Below, piece by piece: positions 40,380-48,135 of a stretch of 64,000 bases of DNA. Under the pieces are notes generated by a model, which saw only the letters and a list, made by a program, of their open reading frames with translations, was not told the origin of the DNA and searched no databases. This DNA comes from Actinomadura chibensis NBRC 106107 (GTDB taxonomy: Bacteria > Actinomycetota > Actinomycetes > Streptosporangiales > Streptosporangiaceae). Both the position numbers and the translations under genes were made by a program. Numbering within the stretch: position 1 is the first letter of the stretch; the number at the start of each line of letters is the position of its first letter. The stretch is taken from contig NZ_BCQP01000042.1 in NCBI RefSeq assembly GCF_001552135.1, positions 59,143 through 123,142 on the forward strand. The letters are read 5' to 3'.

Positions 40380-40853
40380 ATGTATTCGACGCGAGTCTCC
40401 CGTCGCATCAACGCGCCGCGTCCGGTGGTGTACCGGGCGCTTCTCGACGCGGACGCGATAGCGGCCTGGCGGGTGCCCGACGGCATGACAAGCCGGGTGC
40501 ACGAGTTCGACGGACGTGAAGGCGGCGCCTTCCGCGTCTCGCTGACCTATGACGAGCCGACCGCCGCCGGGAAGACGTCCGCCCATACCGACACCTATCA
40601 CGGCCGGTTCGTGAAACTCGTGCCGGACGAGCAGGTGGTCGAGGTCTTCCGGTTCGAGACCGACGACCCGGAACTGAACGGCGAGATGACGATGACCACG
40701 ACGCTCGCCGACGCGGACGGGGCCACGGAGGTGACCATCCTGCATGAGGGGATGCCCGACAGCGTGCCCGCCGCGGACAACGAACTCGGCACCCGGATGG
40801 CCTTGGACAACCTCGCGAGATTCGTCGAGAGCGGCGGGCGCGGAATGGCTTAG
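40380..40853 (+). CDS. SRPBCC/AHSA1-like protein
   Basis: A 157-aa START-like protein: VSRRINAPRPVVYRALLDAD, AIAAWRVPDGM, the acidic strand VHEFDGREGGAFRVSLTY, and a final helix (LGTRMALDNLARFVESGG). ATG 40380 was chosen; its ribosome site is weak (GAGCTGGG). It follows the HxlR gene by 49 bp on the same strand and may be co-transcribed. Its stop overlaps the convergent ROK gene stop by four bases. Confidence 0.88.
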   Translation: MYSTRVSRRINAPRPVVYRALLDADAIAAWRVPDGMTSRVHEFDGREGGAFRVSLTYDEPTAAGKTSAHTDTYHGRFVKLVPDEQVVEVFRFETDDPELNGEMTMTTTLADADGATEVTILHEGMPDSVPAADNELGTRMALDNLARFVESGGRGMA

Positions 40854-41737
40854 GGCGAGTCCTCCACCAAACGGGCGGCCAGGATCGTCGCGCCTTTCAC
40901 GGCCGCCCGGTCGTCCAGTTCGGAGTGGAGGAGGCCGGGCGGCGGGCGGAACGTCAGCCGGGACGCGAGCCGTGATTCGAGCGGTTCGAGGAGTTCCCGG
41001 CCCGCCTTCGCCAGTCCGCCGCCGAGGATGATCAGGCCGGGGTCGATGAGGAGCGTCGCGGCGGCCAGGCCGTCCGCCAGGCAGTCGAGGGCCTCCGACC
41101 AGACTCGCGCGGCCTTCTCCTCGTTCGCCTCGGCGCGGGCTATGACCTCCTCGGCCGGGACGTTGCCGCCGTAGCGGCGGGAGATCGCGGCGGCCGAGGC
41201 GTATGTCTCCATGCAGCCCCGGTTTCCGCACGCGCAGTCCTCGCCGTTCGGCCGGACGACCACATGCCCGATCTCGCCGCTCCATCCGGCGACGCCCGGA
41301 TAGGGCGTGCCGCCGATGACGAGGGCGGCGGCGATGCCCGTGCCGATCGCGACGAAGACGAAGTCCCCGGCGTCGCGGCCCGCGCCGAGAACGGCCTCTC
41401 CGAGGCCGCCCGTGCGGACGTCCTGGCCGATCGCGACGGGGATTCCGATGCGCTCCCGCACCAGGTCCAGCATGGGCACGTCACGCCAGCCGAGGTTCGC
41501 GGAATTGACGGCGACGCCCGCCTTCTCGTCCACGATCCCGGGAACGGCGATTCCGGCGGCGCGGGCCGGGGAGCCGAGTTCGGCGGCGCGCGCGACCAGG
41601 TGGGCGGCGAAGTCCAGGATGCCGCCCACCGGGTCCGCGTGGTCGGTGGGCCACGACTCGGTCGCCAGCACCGCGGAGTCCCGGGTGATGGCGGCCTTCA
41701 TCGTGGTCCCGCCGACGTCGAGTCCGATCAGGCTCAT
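40850..41737 (-). CDS. ROK-family sugar kinase
   Basis: A 295-aa ROK kinase that would phosphorylate glucose, GlcNAc or a similar sugar with ATP. The N-terminal ATP motif is GLDVGGTTMKAA, the zinc-binding ROK motif is CACGNRGCME, and the substrate-loop segment NSANLGWRDVPM is typical. ATG 41737 overlaps the permease stop by 4 bp. Its place after the ABC importer suggests it phosphorylates the imported sugar, and the DasR-like site upstream of the operon favours an amino sugar. Confidence 0.9.
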   Translation of the reverse strand: MSLIGLDVGGTTMKAAITRDSAVLATESWPTDHADPVGGILDFAAHLVARAAELGSPARAAGIAVPGIVDEKAGVAVNSANLGWRDVPMLDLVRERIGIPVAIGQDVRTGGLGEAVLGAGRDAGDFVFVAIGTGIAAALVIGGTPYPGVAGWSGEIGHVVVRPNGEDCACGNRGCMETYASAAAISRRYGGNVPAEEVIARAEANEEKAARVWSEALDCLADGLAAATLLIDPGLIILGGGLAKAGRELLEPLESRLASRLTFRPPPGLLHSELDDRAAVKGATILAARLVEDSP

Positions 41738-42549
41738 TTCACCGAGCCCGCCGTGAGGCCGCCGATGAGGTAGCGCTCGATGAAGATGAACAGGATGACG
41801 ACCGGCACGATCGCGATCAGCGACGTCGCGAAAAGGAACTGCCAGTGCGCCTGGTATTGCGTGACGAACGACGGGACGCCGACCGTCAATGGACGCCGGT
41901 CCGGCGACGCGGTGACCGTCAGCGCCACGATGTACTCGTTCCACGCCGCGATGAACGTGTAGACGATCGCGGTGACGACGCCCGGCATGGAAATGGGCAG
42001 CGTGACGCGGGTGAGCGCGCCGACGCGGCCGGCCCCGTCCAGGAACGCCGCCTCCTCCAGCTCTTTCGGGATGCTGGAGAAGTAGCCGTGCAGGATCCAG
42101 ATGCAGAACGGCAGGTTGAACGCCGCGTTCACCAGGATCAGCGCGAGCAGCGTGTCGGTCAGGTTGAGCGCGACCATTTCCCGGTAGATGCCGATGACCA
42201 GCGCGGTCGGCGCGAACATCTGCGTCACGAGGACCAGCAGCAGGAAGGCCCCCCGGCCGCGGAAACGGTTCCGCGCGGTGTAGTACGCGGCGGGCATCGC
42301 GCACGCGAGCGTCACGATCGTCGCGGCGGCCGCGACGGTGAGCGAGACCCGCAGATATGTCCAGACGGGCGCCGCCGACCAGACGTCGATGAAGTTCGAC
42401 CACGTCCAATGCGACGGGAGGTAGGTGCCCGGCGACTTCGTCAGTTCCTTCTCCGGCTTGAGCGCCGTGATGAACATCTGCAGGTACGGCAGCAGGAAGA
42501 CGAAGGCGACCAGCCAGCCGATTCCGGTGAGAACGACCCGGCGCGTCAT
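41734..42549 (-). CDS. Sugar ABC transporter permease (MalG-type)
   Basis: A 271-aa permease of the carbohydrate uptake group, six helices, with the EAA loop ELEEAAFLDGAGRVGALTRV followed by the conserved TLPISMPGV. ATG 42549 overlaps the preceding permease stop by 4 bp, and its own stop overlaps the kinase start. It forms the importer with the permease at 42546-43490 and the binding protein. No ATPase gene is in the operon, so a shared MsiK-type ATPase elsewhere is likely. Confidence 0.93.
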   Translation of the reverse strand: MTRRVVLTGIGWLVAFVFLLPYLQMFITALKPEKELTKSPGTYLPSHWTWSNFIDVWSAAPVWTYLRVSLTVAAAATIVTLACAMPAAYYTARNRFRGRGAFLLLVLVTQMFAPTALVIGIYREMVALNLTDTLLALILVNAAFNLPFCIWILHGYFSSIPKELEEAAFLDGAGRVGALTRVTLPISMPGVVTAIVYTFIAAWNEYIVALTVTASPDRRPLTVGVPSFVTQYQAHWQFLFATSLIAIVPVVILFIFIERYLIGGLTAGSVK

Positions 42550-43490
42550 CGCACCTCCTCCCGCCAGCGCGCGGCCCGCAGATAGAAGAGCACCATGACG
42601 AGGATCAGGGCGAAGTTGACGACCGCCATGGCGCCGGACTCGCCGACGTGCTGGTCGTAGAAGGCCAGTTTGTACATGAACGTTGTGGTGGTGTCGGTGT
42701 CGTTGCCCGGCCCGCCCGCCGTCATCGCCCAGATGATCGGGAAGGAGTTGAACACGTTGATGACGTTGATGATGGACGCGATCAGAATGGCCGGGCGCAG
42801 CAGCGGAAGCGTGATGCCGAAATAGGTCCGGATCGCGCTCGCGCCGTCGACGCGGGCCGCCTCGTACACGTCCTCCGGAATCGTCTGGAGCCCGGCGAGG
42901 ATCACGAACGACGTGAACGGCAGCGACACGAACACCGCGACCCACATCATCCACAGCATCGCCTGGCCCGGATGCGCCAGCCAGTTCACCGGTTCGTCAA
43001 TGAGGTGGAGGTCGAGCAGAACGCGGTTGACGAGCCCGGAGTAGTTGTCCAGCATCCATTTCCAGATCAGCGCCGTCATCAGCACCGACGCCGCCCAGGG
43101 GACGACGACGGCCCAGCGGACGACGCGCCGTCCGGGGAAGCGGGCGTTCAGCAGTTGGCCGAGCGCGAGGGACAGCGTCATCGTGATGACCACGATCCCA
43201 CCGACCCACAGCAGCGTGCGCAGCACGACGGGGACCAGGTCGTCCTCGTCGAACAGGTCGGTGTAGTTGGTGGTGCCGTTGTAGCCGAGCGTGACGCCGG
43301 ACGAGGTGATGTCCTGCAGCGACGTCCGGACCATCTCGATGACGGGCCACAGCACGACGACGCAGATCAGCGCGAGGGACGGGCCGAGCCACGCCAGCGG
43401 GGTCAGCGCCCGTCCGGTCCGGCGGAGCAGGGAGGGGCGGGGGGCCTGGGAGGTGGCGACCCCCCGCCGCCTGGTCTTGAGGTCCTGCAC
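42546..43490 (-). CDS. Sugar ABC transporter permease (MalF-type)
   Basis: A 314-aa permease with six helices and the EAA loop DVYEAARVDGASAIRTYFGI followed by TLPLLRPAI. The GTG at 43490 directly follows the binding-protein stop (TGA then GTG). It contains WAMTAGGPGNDTDTTTTFMY, a common feature of CUT1 permeases. It works with the second permease downstream. Confidence 0.93.
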   Translation of the reverse strand: MQDLKTRRRGVATSQAPRPSLLRRTGRALTPLAWLGPSLALICVVVLWPVIEMVRTSLQDITSSGVTLGYNGTTNYTDLFDEDDLVPVVLRTLLWVGGIVVITMTLSLALGQLLNARFPGRRVVRWAVVVPWAASVLMTALIWKWMLDNYSGLVNRVLLDLHLIDEPVNWLAHPGQAMLWMMWVAVFVSLPFTSFVILAGLQTIPEDVYEAARVDGASAIRTYFGITLPLLRPAILIASIINVINVFNSFPIIWAMTAGGPGNDTDTTTTFMYKLAFYDQHVGESGAMAVVNFALILVMVLFYLRAARWREEVR

Positions 43491-44738
43491 TCAGCCGGCC
43501 TTCTCGGCGGTCTCCTGGATCTTGTCCAGAACCGTCTTCGGGTCTTTGTTCGCCACGGAGCTGCCGAGGTCCTGCTTGACCGCGCCCGCGACCGCGGACC
43601 ACGCCGGGTTGGACGTGGGGGCGAACTTGGACGTCGGGAGGGCGTCCACGAACTGCTTCATGTACGGGTCGGCGCTGAGCGCGTCACCGGCCGACTTCGT
43701 CACCGGGAGGAAGCCCTCGGTGGTGAGGAACTTCGAGGTGTTCTCCTTCTGGTAGAAGAAGTCGAGGAACTTCTTCACGGCGTCCTGGTTCTTGCTGCCG
43801 TCCTTCTTGAACGCGGCGAGGACGTCCATGACGCCGAGCGTGTTGTGCTCGGTGCCGCTCTTGCTCGGCAGCGGCGCGACGCCGAAGTTCAGGCTCTTGT
43901 TCACCGGGTCGATGAATCCGGCCTTGGTGAACGGGCCGCCGATGGCCATGCCGATCTTGCCCTGCGCGAACTGGTTGAACACCGTCTTCCGGTCGGTGCT
44001 CTCCGGGTTCGGCTGGGTCAGCCCGGACTTGTTGAGGTCCTTCAGGAAGGTCAGCGTGTCGATGTTGGCCTTCTGGTTGATCGCCCATTTCCCGGACGCG
44101 TCGACCCAGCCGCCGCCATTGTTCATCGCCCACGAGTAGAACTCGGCCTGCGCCTCTTCGGGGCCGAGCGGCAGCCCGTAGCCGATCGTGCTGCCATTCT
44201 TGATCTTCTTCGCGTCGGCCTTGACCTCGTCCCAGGTGGCGGGCGGCGCCTTGATGCCGGCCTTCTCGAAGAGGTCCTTGTTGTAGAAGAGCAGGCGGGC
44301 GCTGGAGATGAACGGCAGGCCGTACTGCTCGCCGTTGTACTTCGCCTGCTCGACGAACGTGGGGGTGAAGTCGCTGAGCGTCGTGGGGGACACCACGTCG
44401 GACGCCTTGTAGATGAGGCCGTCCCGGGCGAAGTCGGAGAACGCGTTGTAGTTCAGGATGTCGGGGACCTGCTTGGTCTGGACGTAGGTCTTCACCTTCG
44501 CGTCCATCTGGGACCAGTCGACCATCTCAAGGTTGACCTTGTAGCCCGAGTTCTTGGCCTCGAAGTCCTTGATCAGCGCGTCCCAGTAGGGCTTCGTGTT
44601 GTCGTCGTAGATCGCGGCGACGAACTTGATGGTCTTTCCATCGGAGCCGCTGTCCGATGAGCTGCCCTTGCCGCATCCGCTGACGCCGAGCGCCACGGTC
44701 AGACCCGCGGCGACGACGCCCAGGAGGTGCCGTTTCAT
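43491..44738 (-). CDS. Sugar ABC transporter substrate-binding lipoprotein
   Basis: A 415-aa CUT1 binding protein. The signal peptide (MKRHLLGVVAAGLTVALGVS) ends in the lipobox VSGC, so it is a membrane-anchored lipoprotein. The mature part has PFISSARLLFYNKDLFEKAG, AIGGPFTKAGF and APLPSKSGTEHNTLGV, typical of sugar-binding proteins. It is first in the operon with two permeases and the ROK kinase. The ATG at 44738 has GGCGGGGA upstream. The 270-nt leader downstream of the predicted promoter is long. Confidence 0.93.
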   Translation of the reverse strand: MKRHLLGVVAAGLTVALGVSGCGKGSSSDSGSDGKTIKFVAAIYDDNTKPYWDALIKDFEAKNSGYKVNLEMVDWSQMDAKVKTYVQTKQVPDILNYNAFSDFARDGLIYKASDVVSPTTLSDFTPTFVEQAKYNGEQYGLPFISSARLLFYNKDLFEKAGIKAPPATWDEVKADAKKIKNGSTIGYGLPLGPEEAQAEFYSWAMNNGGGWVDASGKWAINQKANIDTLTFLKDLNKSGLTQPNPESTDRKTVFNQFAQGKIGMAIGGPFTKAGFIDPVNKSLNFGVAPLPSKSGTEHNTLGVMDVLAAFKKDGSKNQDAVKKFLDFFYQKENTSKFLTTEGFLPVTKSAGDALSADPYMKQFVDALPTSKFAPTSNPAWSAVAGAVKQDLGSSVANKDPKTVLDKIQETAEKAG

Positions 44739-45324
44739 CTGTCCCCGCCTTCTCCGCCTTGCAATGGTGGACGCACGTGGGCGCGCCCGTGCTGAGGTGT
44801 GCCGTATTTCCTGCGCTGAGGTCGTCCTGCCGTGATCGGCTCCGAATGCTCCGTCAACCCCGGGGAGCCGAGTACTGCGGTCGGGAATCACATGATTACG
44901 TTGTGCGTCCGGCGATCCCGGACCCGCCCCGGCGCCCCCCTTCGCGCATGAAAAAATGTGCGCGATGTGAATGCTCACTGAACACAAACGCGCGTTGTGG
45001 CCATGAAGATAAACACTGGTCCGTACCAGTTCAAGGGTTCGATTACGCAAGAGTCTTAACCGTTATGCGCCATCCTGAGGTGGGCTGTCTGGTCTGGTGC
45101 GCACGCTGGGCTGGTCTGGTCGGCCGAACAGGAGTGTCCCTCCGTTCACTCTGAGCGCACACGCGCCGTTCACTCGTCCGTCCGGTCGCGGCCATCGGGG
45201 GCGGTCGCCGCGGGTCGTCCCCCCGCCGCTGTCTTGGCGCCTGTTTTGCCGCTATTTGACCGGGTACTTCGGCCGCCGTACGCGACCAGACGACAGCGCA
45301 CGAGATGGACGAGACGGAGCCGAG
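44739..45324. other. Intergenic region between sugar operon and SRPBCC gene
   Basis: No gene seen. Besides the promoter/operator at 45006-45034 it holds a 12-bp palindrome GTGAATGCTCAC (44967-44978) within TGTGAATGCTCACT. The part from 44940 to 45060 is AT-richer than the rest. Confidence 0.5.
45006..45034 (-). promoter_or_regulatory. Sugar operon promoter with DasR-like operator in the spacer
   Basis: On the minus strand TTGAAC (45034-45029), a 17-bp spacer and TATCTT (45011-45006) form a near-consensus promoter. Inside it is the palindrome ACTGGT-CCGT-ACCAGT (45015-45030), which matches the outer halves of the GntR/HutC-type DasR element (A[GC]TGGTCTAGACCA[GC]T). A repressor here would block RNA polymerase directly. 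Confidence 0.72.
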
Positions 45325-46119
45325 ATGAACTTCCGGACGGGCCTGGCCGCCGGCGCGGGCGGCGCCGCCGCCGTGCTGTCGGCCCGGAGCCTGGCCGGGC
45401 GGGTGGCGCGCGCCGCCGTCCGGCGGCTGGAGGGGCGGCTCGAACGGGCCGTCCGGCGGCTGACGGCGGCGGCCGAGGAGGGCGGGCCGCTCACGCGGGC
45501 GGCACTGGCCGGGGTGACGGCGCTGCACGACGGGAAGTCCCCGTTCCGCGCGCTGCTCAGCTTCGGCTGGACGGCCCTGAAGGAGACCCTCGCCCGCGTC
45601 TTCGGCCGCCGCGGCCGCAAGGTGAAGGTCACCAACATCGTCGAGCAGACCGATATCGGTGTGCCGCGCCGGCTCGTCTACGACCAGTGGACGCGGTTCC
45701 AGGAGTTCCCGTCCTTCATGAAGAAGGTCGTGAGCGTCGAGCAGGCGGACGAGACGAAGCTGAGCTGGAAGGCGAAGGTCTTCTGGTCGAGCCGGACGTG
45801 GGAGTCCACGATCGTCGAGCAGGTCCCGGACGAGCACATCGTCTGGCGCTCGAAGGGCCGCAAGGGACATGTGAACGGGACGGTCAGCTTCCACGAGCTG
45901 TCGCCGAACCTGACGCGGGTGCTGCTCGTCCTCGAATACCACCCGCGCGGGCTGGTCGAGCGGACCGGCAACCTCTGGCGCGCGCAGGGCCGCCGCGCCC
46001 GCCTCGAACTGAAGCACTTCCGCCGCCACGTGACGTCGCGCGCGCTGACCGGGCCGGACGAGGCCGGGGGATGGCGCGGCGAGATCCGCGGCGGCGAGGT
46101 CGTCACAACCCCGGAGTGA
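45325..46119 (+). CDS. SRPBCC-family protein, paralogue 1
   Basis: A 264-aa protein. The N-terminal 90 residues are Arg/Ala-rich helices (RVARAAVRRLEGRLERAVRR); a SRPBCC/polyketide-cyclase-like domain follows (VTNIVEQTDIGVPRRLVYDQ, WTRFQEFPSFMKKVVS, WSSRTWESTIVEQVPDEHIV). Similar domains are found in actinomycete gas-vesicle clusters, but no gvp gene is in this window. ATG 45325 has GGAG upstream. The second half is nearly identical to the next gene. Confidence 0.85.
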   Translation: MNFRTGLAAGAGGAAAVLSARSLAGRVARAAVRRLEGRLERAVRRLTAAAEEGGPLTRAALAGVTALHDGKSPFRALLSFGWTALKETLARVFGRRGRKVKVTNIVEQTDIGVPRRLVYDQWTRFQEFPSFMKKVVSVEQADETKLSWKAKVFWSSRTWESTIVEQVPDEHIVWRSKGRKGHVNGTVSFHELSPNLTRVLLVLEYHPRGLVERTGNLWRAQGRRARLELKHFRRHVTSRALTGPDEAGGWRGEIRGGEVVTTPE

Positions 46120-46982
46120 GGGAGCGAAGGATGAAACGCGGAAGCCGGACGGGCCGACTGCCCGTCGGCAAGATCGGGAACAACATCGGGAACGTCGCGG
46201 GACGGCTGCCGGGCCGCCGCCGCAGGAGCCGGGTCCCCGGCCTCGGCGCGATCGCGAAGAACGTGCCCGGCGGCGGGCGGACCGCCGGGACGGCCGGCGG
46301 CGTTCTGCTCGGCGCGGGCGCGGCGGTCGCCGCGGGCCGCGCGATCAGCGGGCGGCGCGACTCGTCCGCCCAGCGGGACGACACGTCCGGCAAGCAGAAG
46401 TCCGGCAAGTCGAACGGCAAGGGGAGCGCGGACGCCGAGCACAACGGCTCGGGCCTGCTCGGACGGCTCAAGGACACCGCGTCCGACGCCCTGCCCTCCT
46501 CCCTTCCGTCCGCCCTGCCCGGCGTCGGGGGCGACGGCAAGGGCAAGGGCGGCGGCAAGGGCGGGAAGAAGGTGAAGGTCACCAACATCGTCGAGCACAT
46601 CGACATCGGTGCGCCGCGCCGCCTCGTCTACGACCAGTGGACGCAGTTCCAGGACTTCCCGTCCTTCATGAAGAAGGTCGTCAGCGTCGACCAGGCCGAC
46701 GAGACGAAGCTGAACTGGAAGGCCAAGGTCTTCTGGTCCAGCCGGACGTGGGAGTCGACCATCGTCGAGCAGGTCCCGGACGAGCACATCGTCTGGCGCT
46801 CCAAGGGTCCGAAGGGCCACGTCGACGGGACGGTCAGCTTCCACAAGCTGTCGCGGAACCTGACGCGGGTGCTGCTCGTCCTCGAATACCACCCGCAGGG
46901 GCTGGTCGAGCGGACCGGCAACCTCTGGCGCGCGCAGGGCCGCCGCGTCCGGCTGGAGCTGAAGCACTTCCGCCGGTACGTG
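45619..46982 (+). repeat. Pair of 414-bp direct repeats in the SRPBCC genes
   Basis: 45619-46032 and 46569-46982 are close direct repeats 950 bp apart, beginning AAGGTGAAGGTCACCAACAT in both. They encode the SRPBCC domains. Homologous recombination between them would delete one gene's domain. Confidence 0.85.
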
Positions 46983-47111
46983 ATGACCCAGTCGCTCACG
47001 CACCCCGACGACGTCGAGGGCTGGCGCGGAGAGATCCACGACAGCGAGGTCGTCCGGACGCACGAGGAGGCCCTGGACGAGGAAGAGCGCGAATACGAGG
47101 AGGCCCGCTGA
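46131..47111 (+). CDS. SRPBCC-family protein, paralogue 2
   Basis: A 326-aa paralogue of the previous gene, 11 bp downstream. Its N-terminus differs: Gly/Arg-rich, then a hydrophobic Gly/Ala stretch (TAGGVLLGAGAAVAAGRAIS) and a Lys/Gly/Ser linker (KGKGGGKGGKK). The C-terminal domain (VTNIVEHIDIGAPRRLVYDQ on) is almost the same as in paralogue 1, with an added acidic tail (EALDEEEREYEEAR). GGAGCGAAGG precedes the ATG. The two domains probably arose by recent duplication and may bind a common ligand. Confidence 0.85.
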   Translation: MKRGSRTGRLPVGKIGNNIGNVAGRLPGRRRRSRVPGLGAIAKNVPGGGRTAGTAGGVLLGAGAAVAAGRAISGRRDSSAQRDDTSGKQKSGKSNGKGSADAEHNGSGLLGRLKDTASDALPSSLPSALPGVGGDGKGKGGGKGGKKVKVTNIVEHIDIGAPRRLVYDQWTQFQDFPSFMKKVVSVDQADETKLNWKAKVFWSSRTWESTIVEQVPDEHIVWRSKGPKGHVDGTVSFHKLSRNLTRVLLVLEYHPQGLVERTGNLWRAQGRRVRLELKHFRRYVMTQSLTHPDDVEGWRGEIHDSEVVRTHEEALDEEEREYEEAR

Positions 47112-47117
47112 GGGCGC

Positions 47118-47954
47118 TCAGCCGGTGACGGTCGCTCTGACCAGGCGGAAATAGTCGAACGGGCGCAATGAGTCGGCACGCCGCCACAGGCGCGGCGGGA
47201 CGGCGTCGGCAAGGCGGACGTTCTCGGCGACATCGACGCCGTGGCCTCCGAGGAGGGCGTCGATGTCGCCGGGGGCGAACGCGCTCCGGTAGGGCTCGCC
47301 GGACTCCCCGACGACCCGCTCGGCGATCTCGCCGTAGGCGTCGCCTTCGGCGTCCCGCATCCCGGGCGGGAGCGCGTAGTCCATGACGAGTTCGCTGCCC
47401 GGCGCGAGACGGCCGATACGGGCGAGGGCGGCGGAAAGGGCGTCGCGGGTGAGGTAGAAGCTGACGCCGAGCCAGCTCACCAGCGCGGGCCGCTCGGCGT
47501 CGAGACCGGCGGCTTCGAGCCGGGCGAGGAGATCGTCCGACTCGAAGTCGACCGGGACGAACGCGACGGACGCGGGCACCGGGATTCCGGCCGATTCGAG
47601 CAGGCCCTTCTTCCATTCCTGCGTCGCCGGGCGGTCGACCTCGAACACGGTGATTCCGCTGCCGCCGCGATAGCCGTAGGTGTCGAGACCGGCGCCGAGA
47701 ATGACGTACTGGGTATGTCTTCCGAGCCGTTCTTCGGTATACCGACTCCGCACGGTGGTGATGGCCCGCGTCCCGGCGAGGATGATATGCGCGCCCTGCC
47801 TGCGGTGGTAGCCGATCATTTCTTCCGCGCGCCCGCCGAGCAGGCGCGCGGCGAGGGTGTCGGCGAAGATCCTCGGCTCGGCGTCGGCCACCAGGTGGGC
47901 GGCCCGCGCCGCCGCCGCGGAGAGCGCGGTCGCGCTGGGCTTTCCCTCGTCCAT
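47118..47954 (-). CDS. Class I SAM-dependent methyltransferase (LCM/TIGR00027-like)
   Basis: A 278-aa methyltransferase of the leucine-carboxyl-methyltransferase-like group. It contains the SAM-binding core QYVILGAGLDTYGYRGG, the acidic FEVDRPATQEWKK, and SWLGVSFYLTRDALSAAL typical of this family. ATG 47954 follows AAGGGGAGCGG. It stands alone on its strand, its stop 7 bp from the convergent SRPBCC gene. Its substrate is unknown. The upstream region (47955-48060) is AT-rich compared with the rest. Confidence 0.9.
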   Translation of the reverse strand: MDEGKPSATALSAAAARAAHLVADAEPRIFADTLAARLLGGRAEEMIGYHRRQGAHIILAGTRAITTVRSRYTEERLGRHTQYVILGAGLDTYGYRGGSGITVFEVDRPATQEWKKGLLESAGIPVPASVAFVPVDFESDDLLARLEAAGLDAERPALVSWLGVSFYLTRDALSAALARIGRLAPGSELVMDYALPPGMRDAEGDAYGEIAERVVGESGEPYRSAFAPGDIDALLGGHGVDVAENVRLADAVPPRLWRRADSLRPFDYFRLVRATVTG

Positions 47955-48040
47955 GTAACCGCTCCCCTTTCGTCGAAGGGGAGCCTATATGCCATTTTCT
48001 CCATCATATCAGAGCAAAATAAATTTCCGATCAAGGCGCC

Positions 48041-48055
48041 ATCGCATTACGCGAT
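48041..48055. promoter_or_regulatory. Palindrome upstream of the histidine kinase
   Basis: ATCGC-ATTAC-GCGAT (48041-48055) lies 81 bp before the kinase start and 87 bp before the methyltransferase start, in AT-rich DNA. It may regulate either gene. Confidence 0.4.
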
Positions 48056-48135
48056 CGACCACCGCGGGCACCCGTCCCGCGCCACGGCTCCACCGCCCCG
48101 GTAAAATGAACGTTTTGTGATGGGGAGCGAAGTTC

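Noticed and set aside
44967..44978. CRP-type site TGTGAATGCTCACT
   Set aside because: The spacer is 4 bp instead of the 6 bp of CRP sites; it is listed only as a palindrome.
45325..47111. Gas-vesicle gene cluster
   Set aside because: The SRPBCC domains resemble those found near gvp genes, but no gvp structural gene is in the window.
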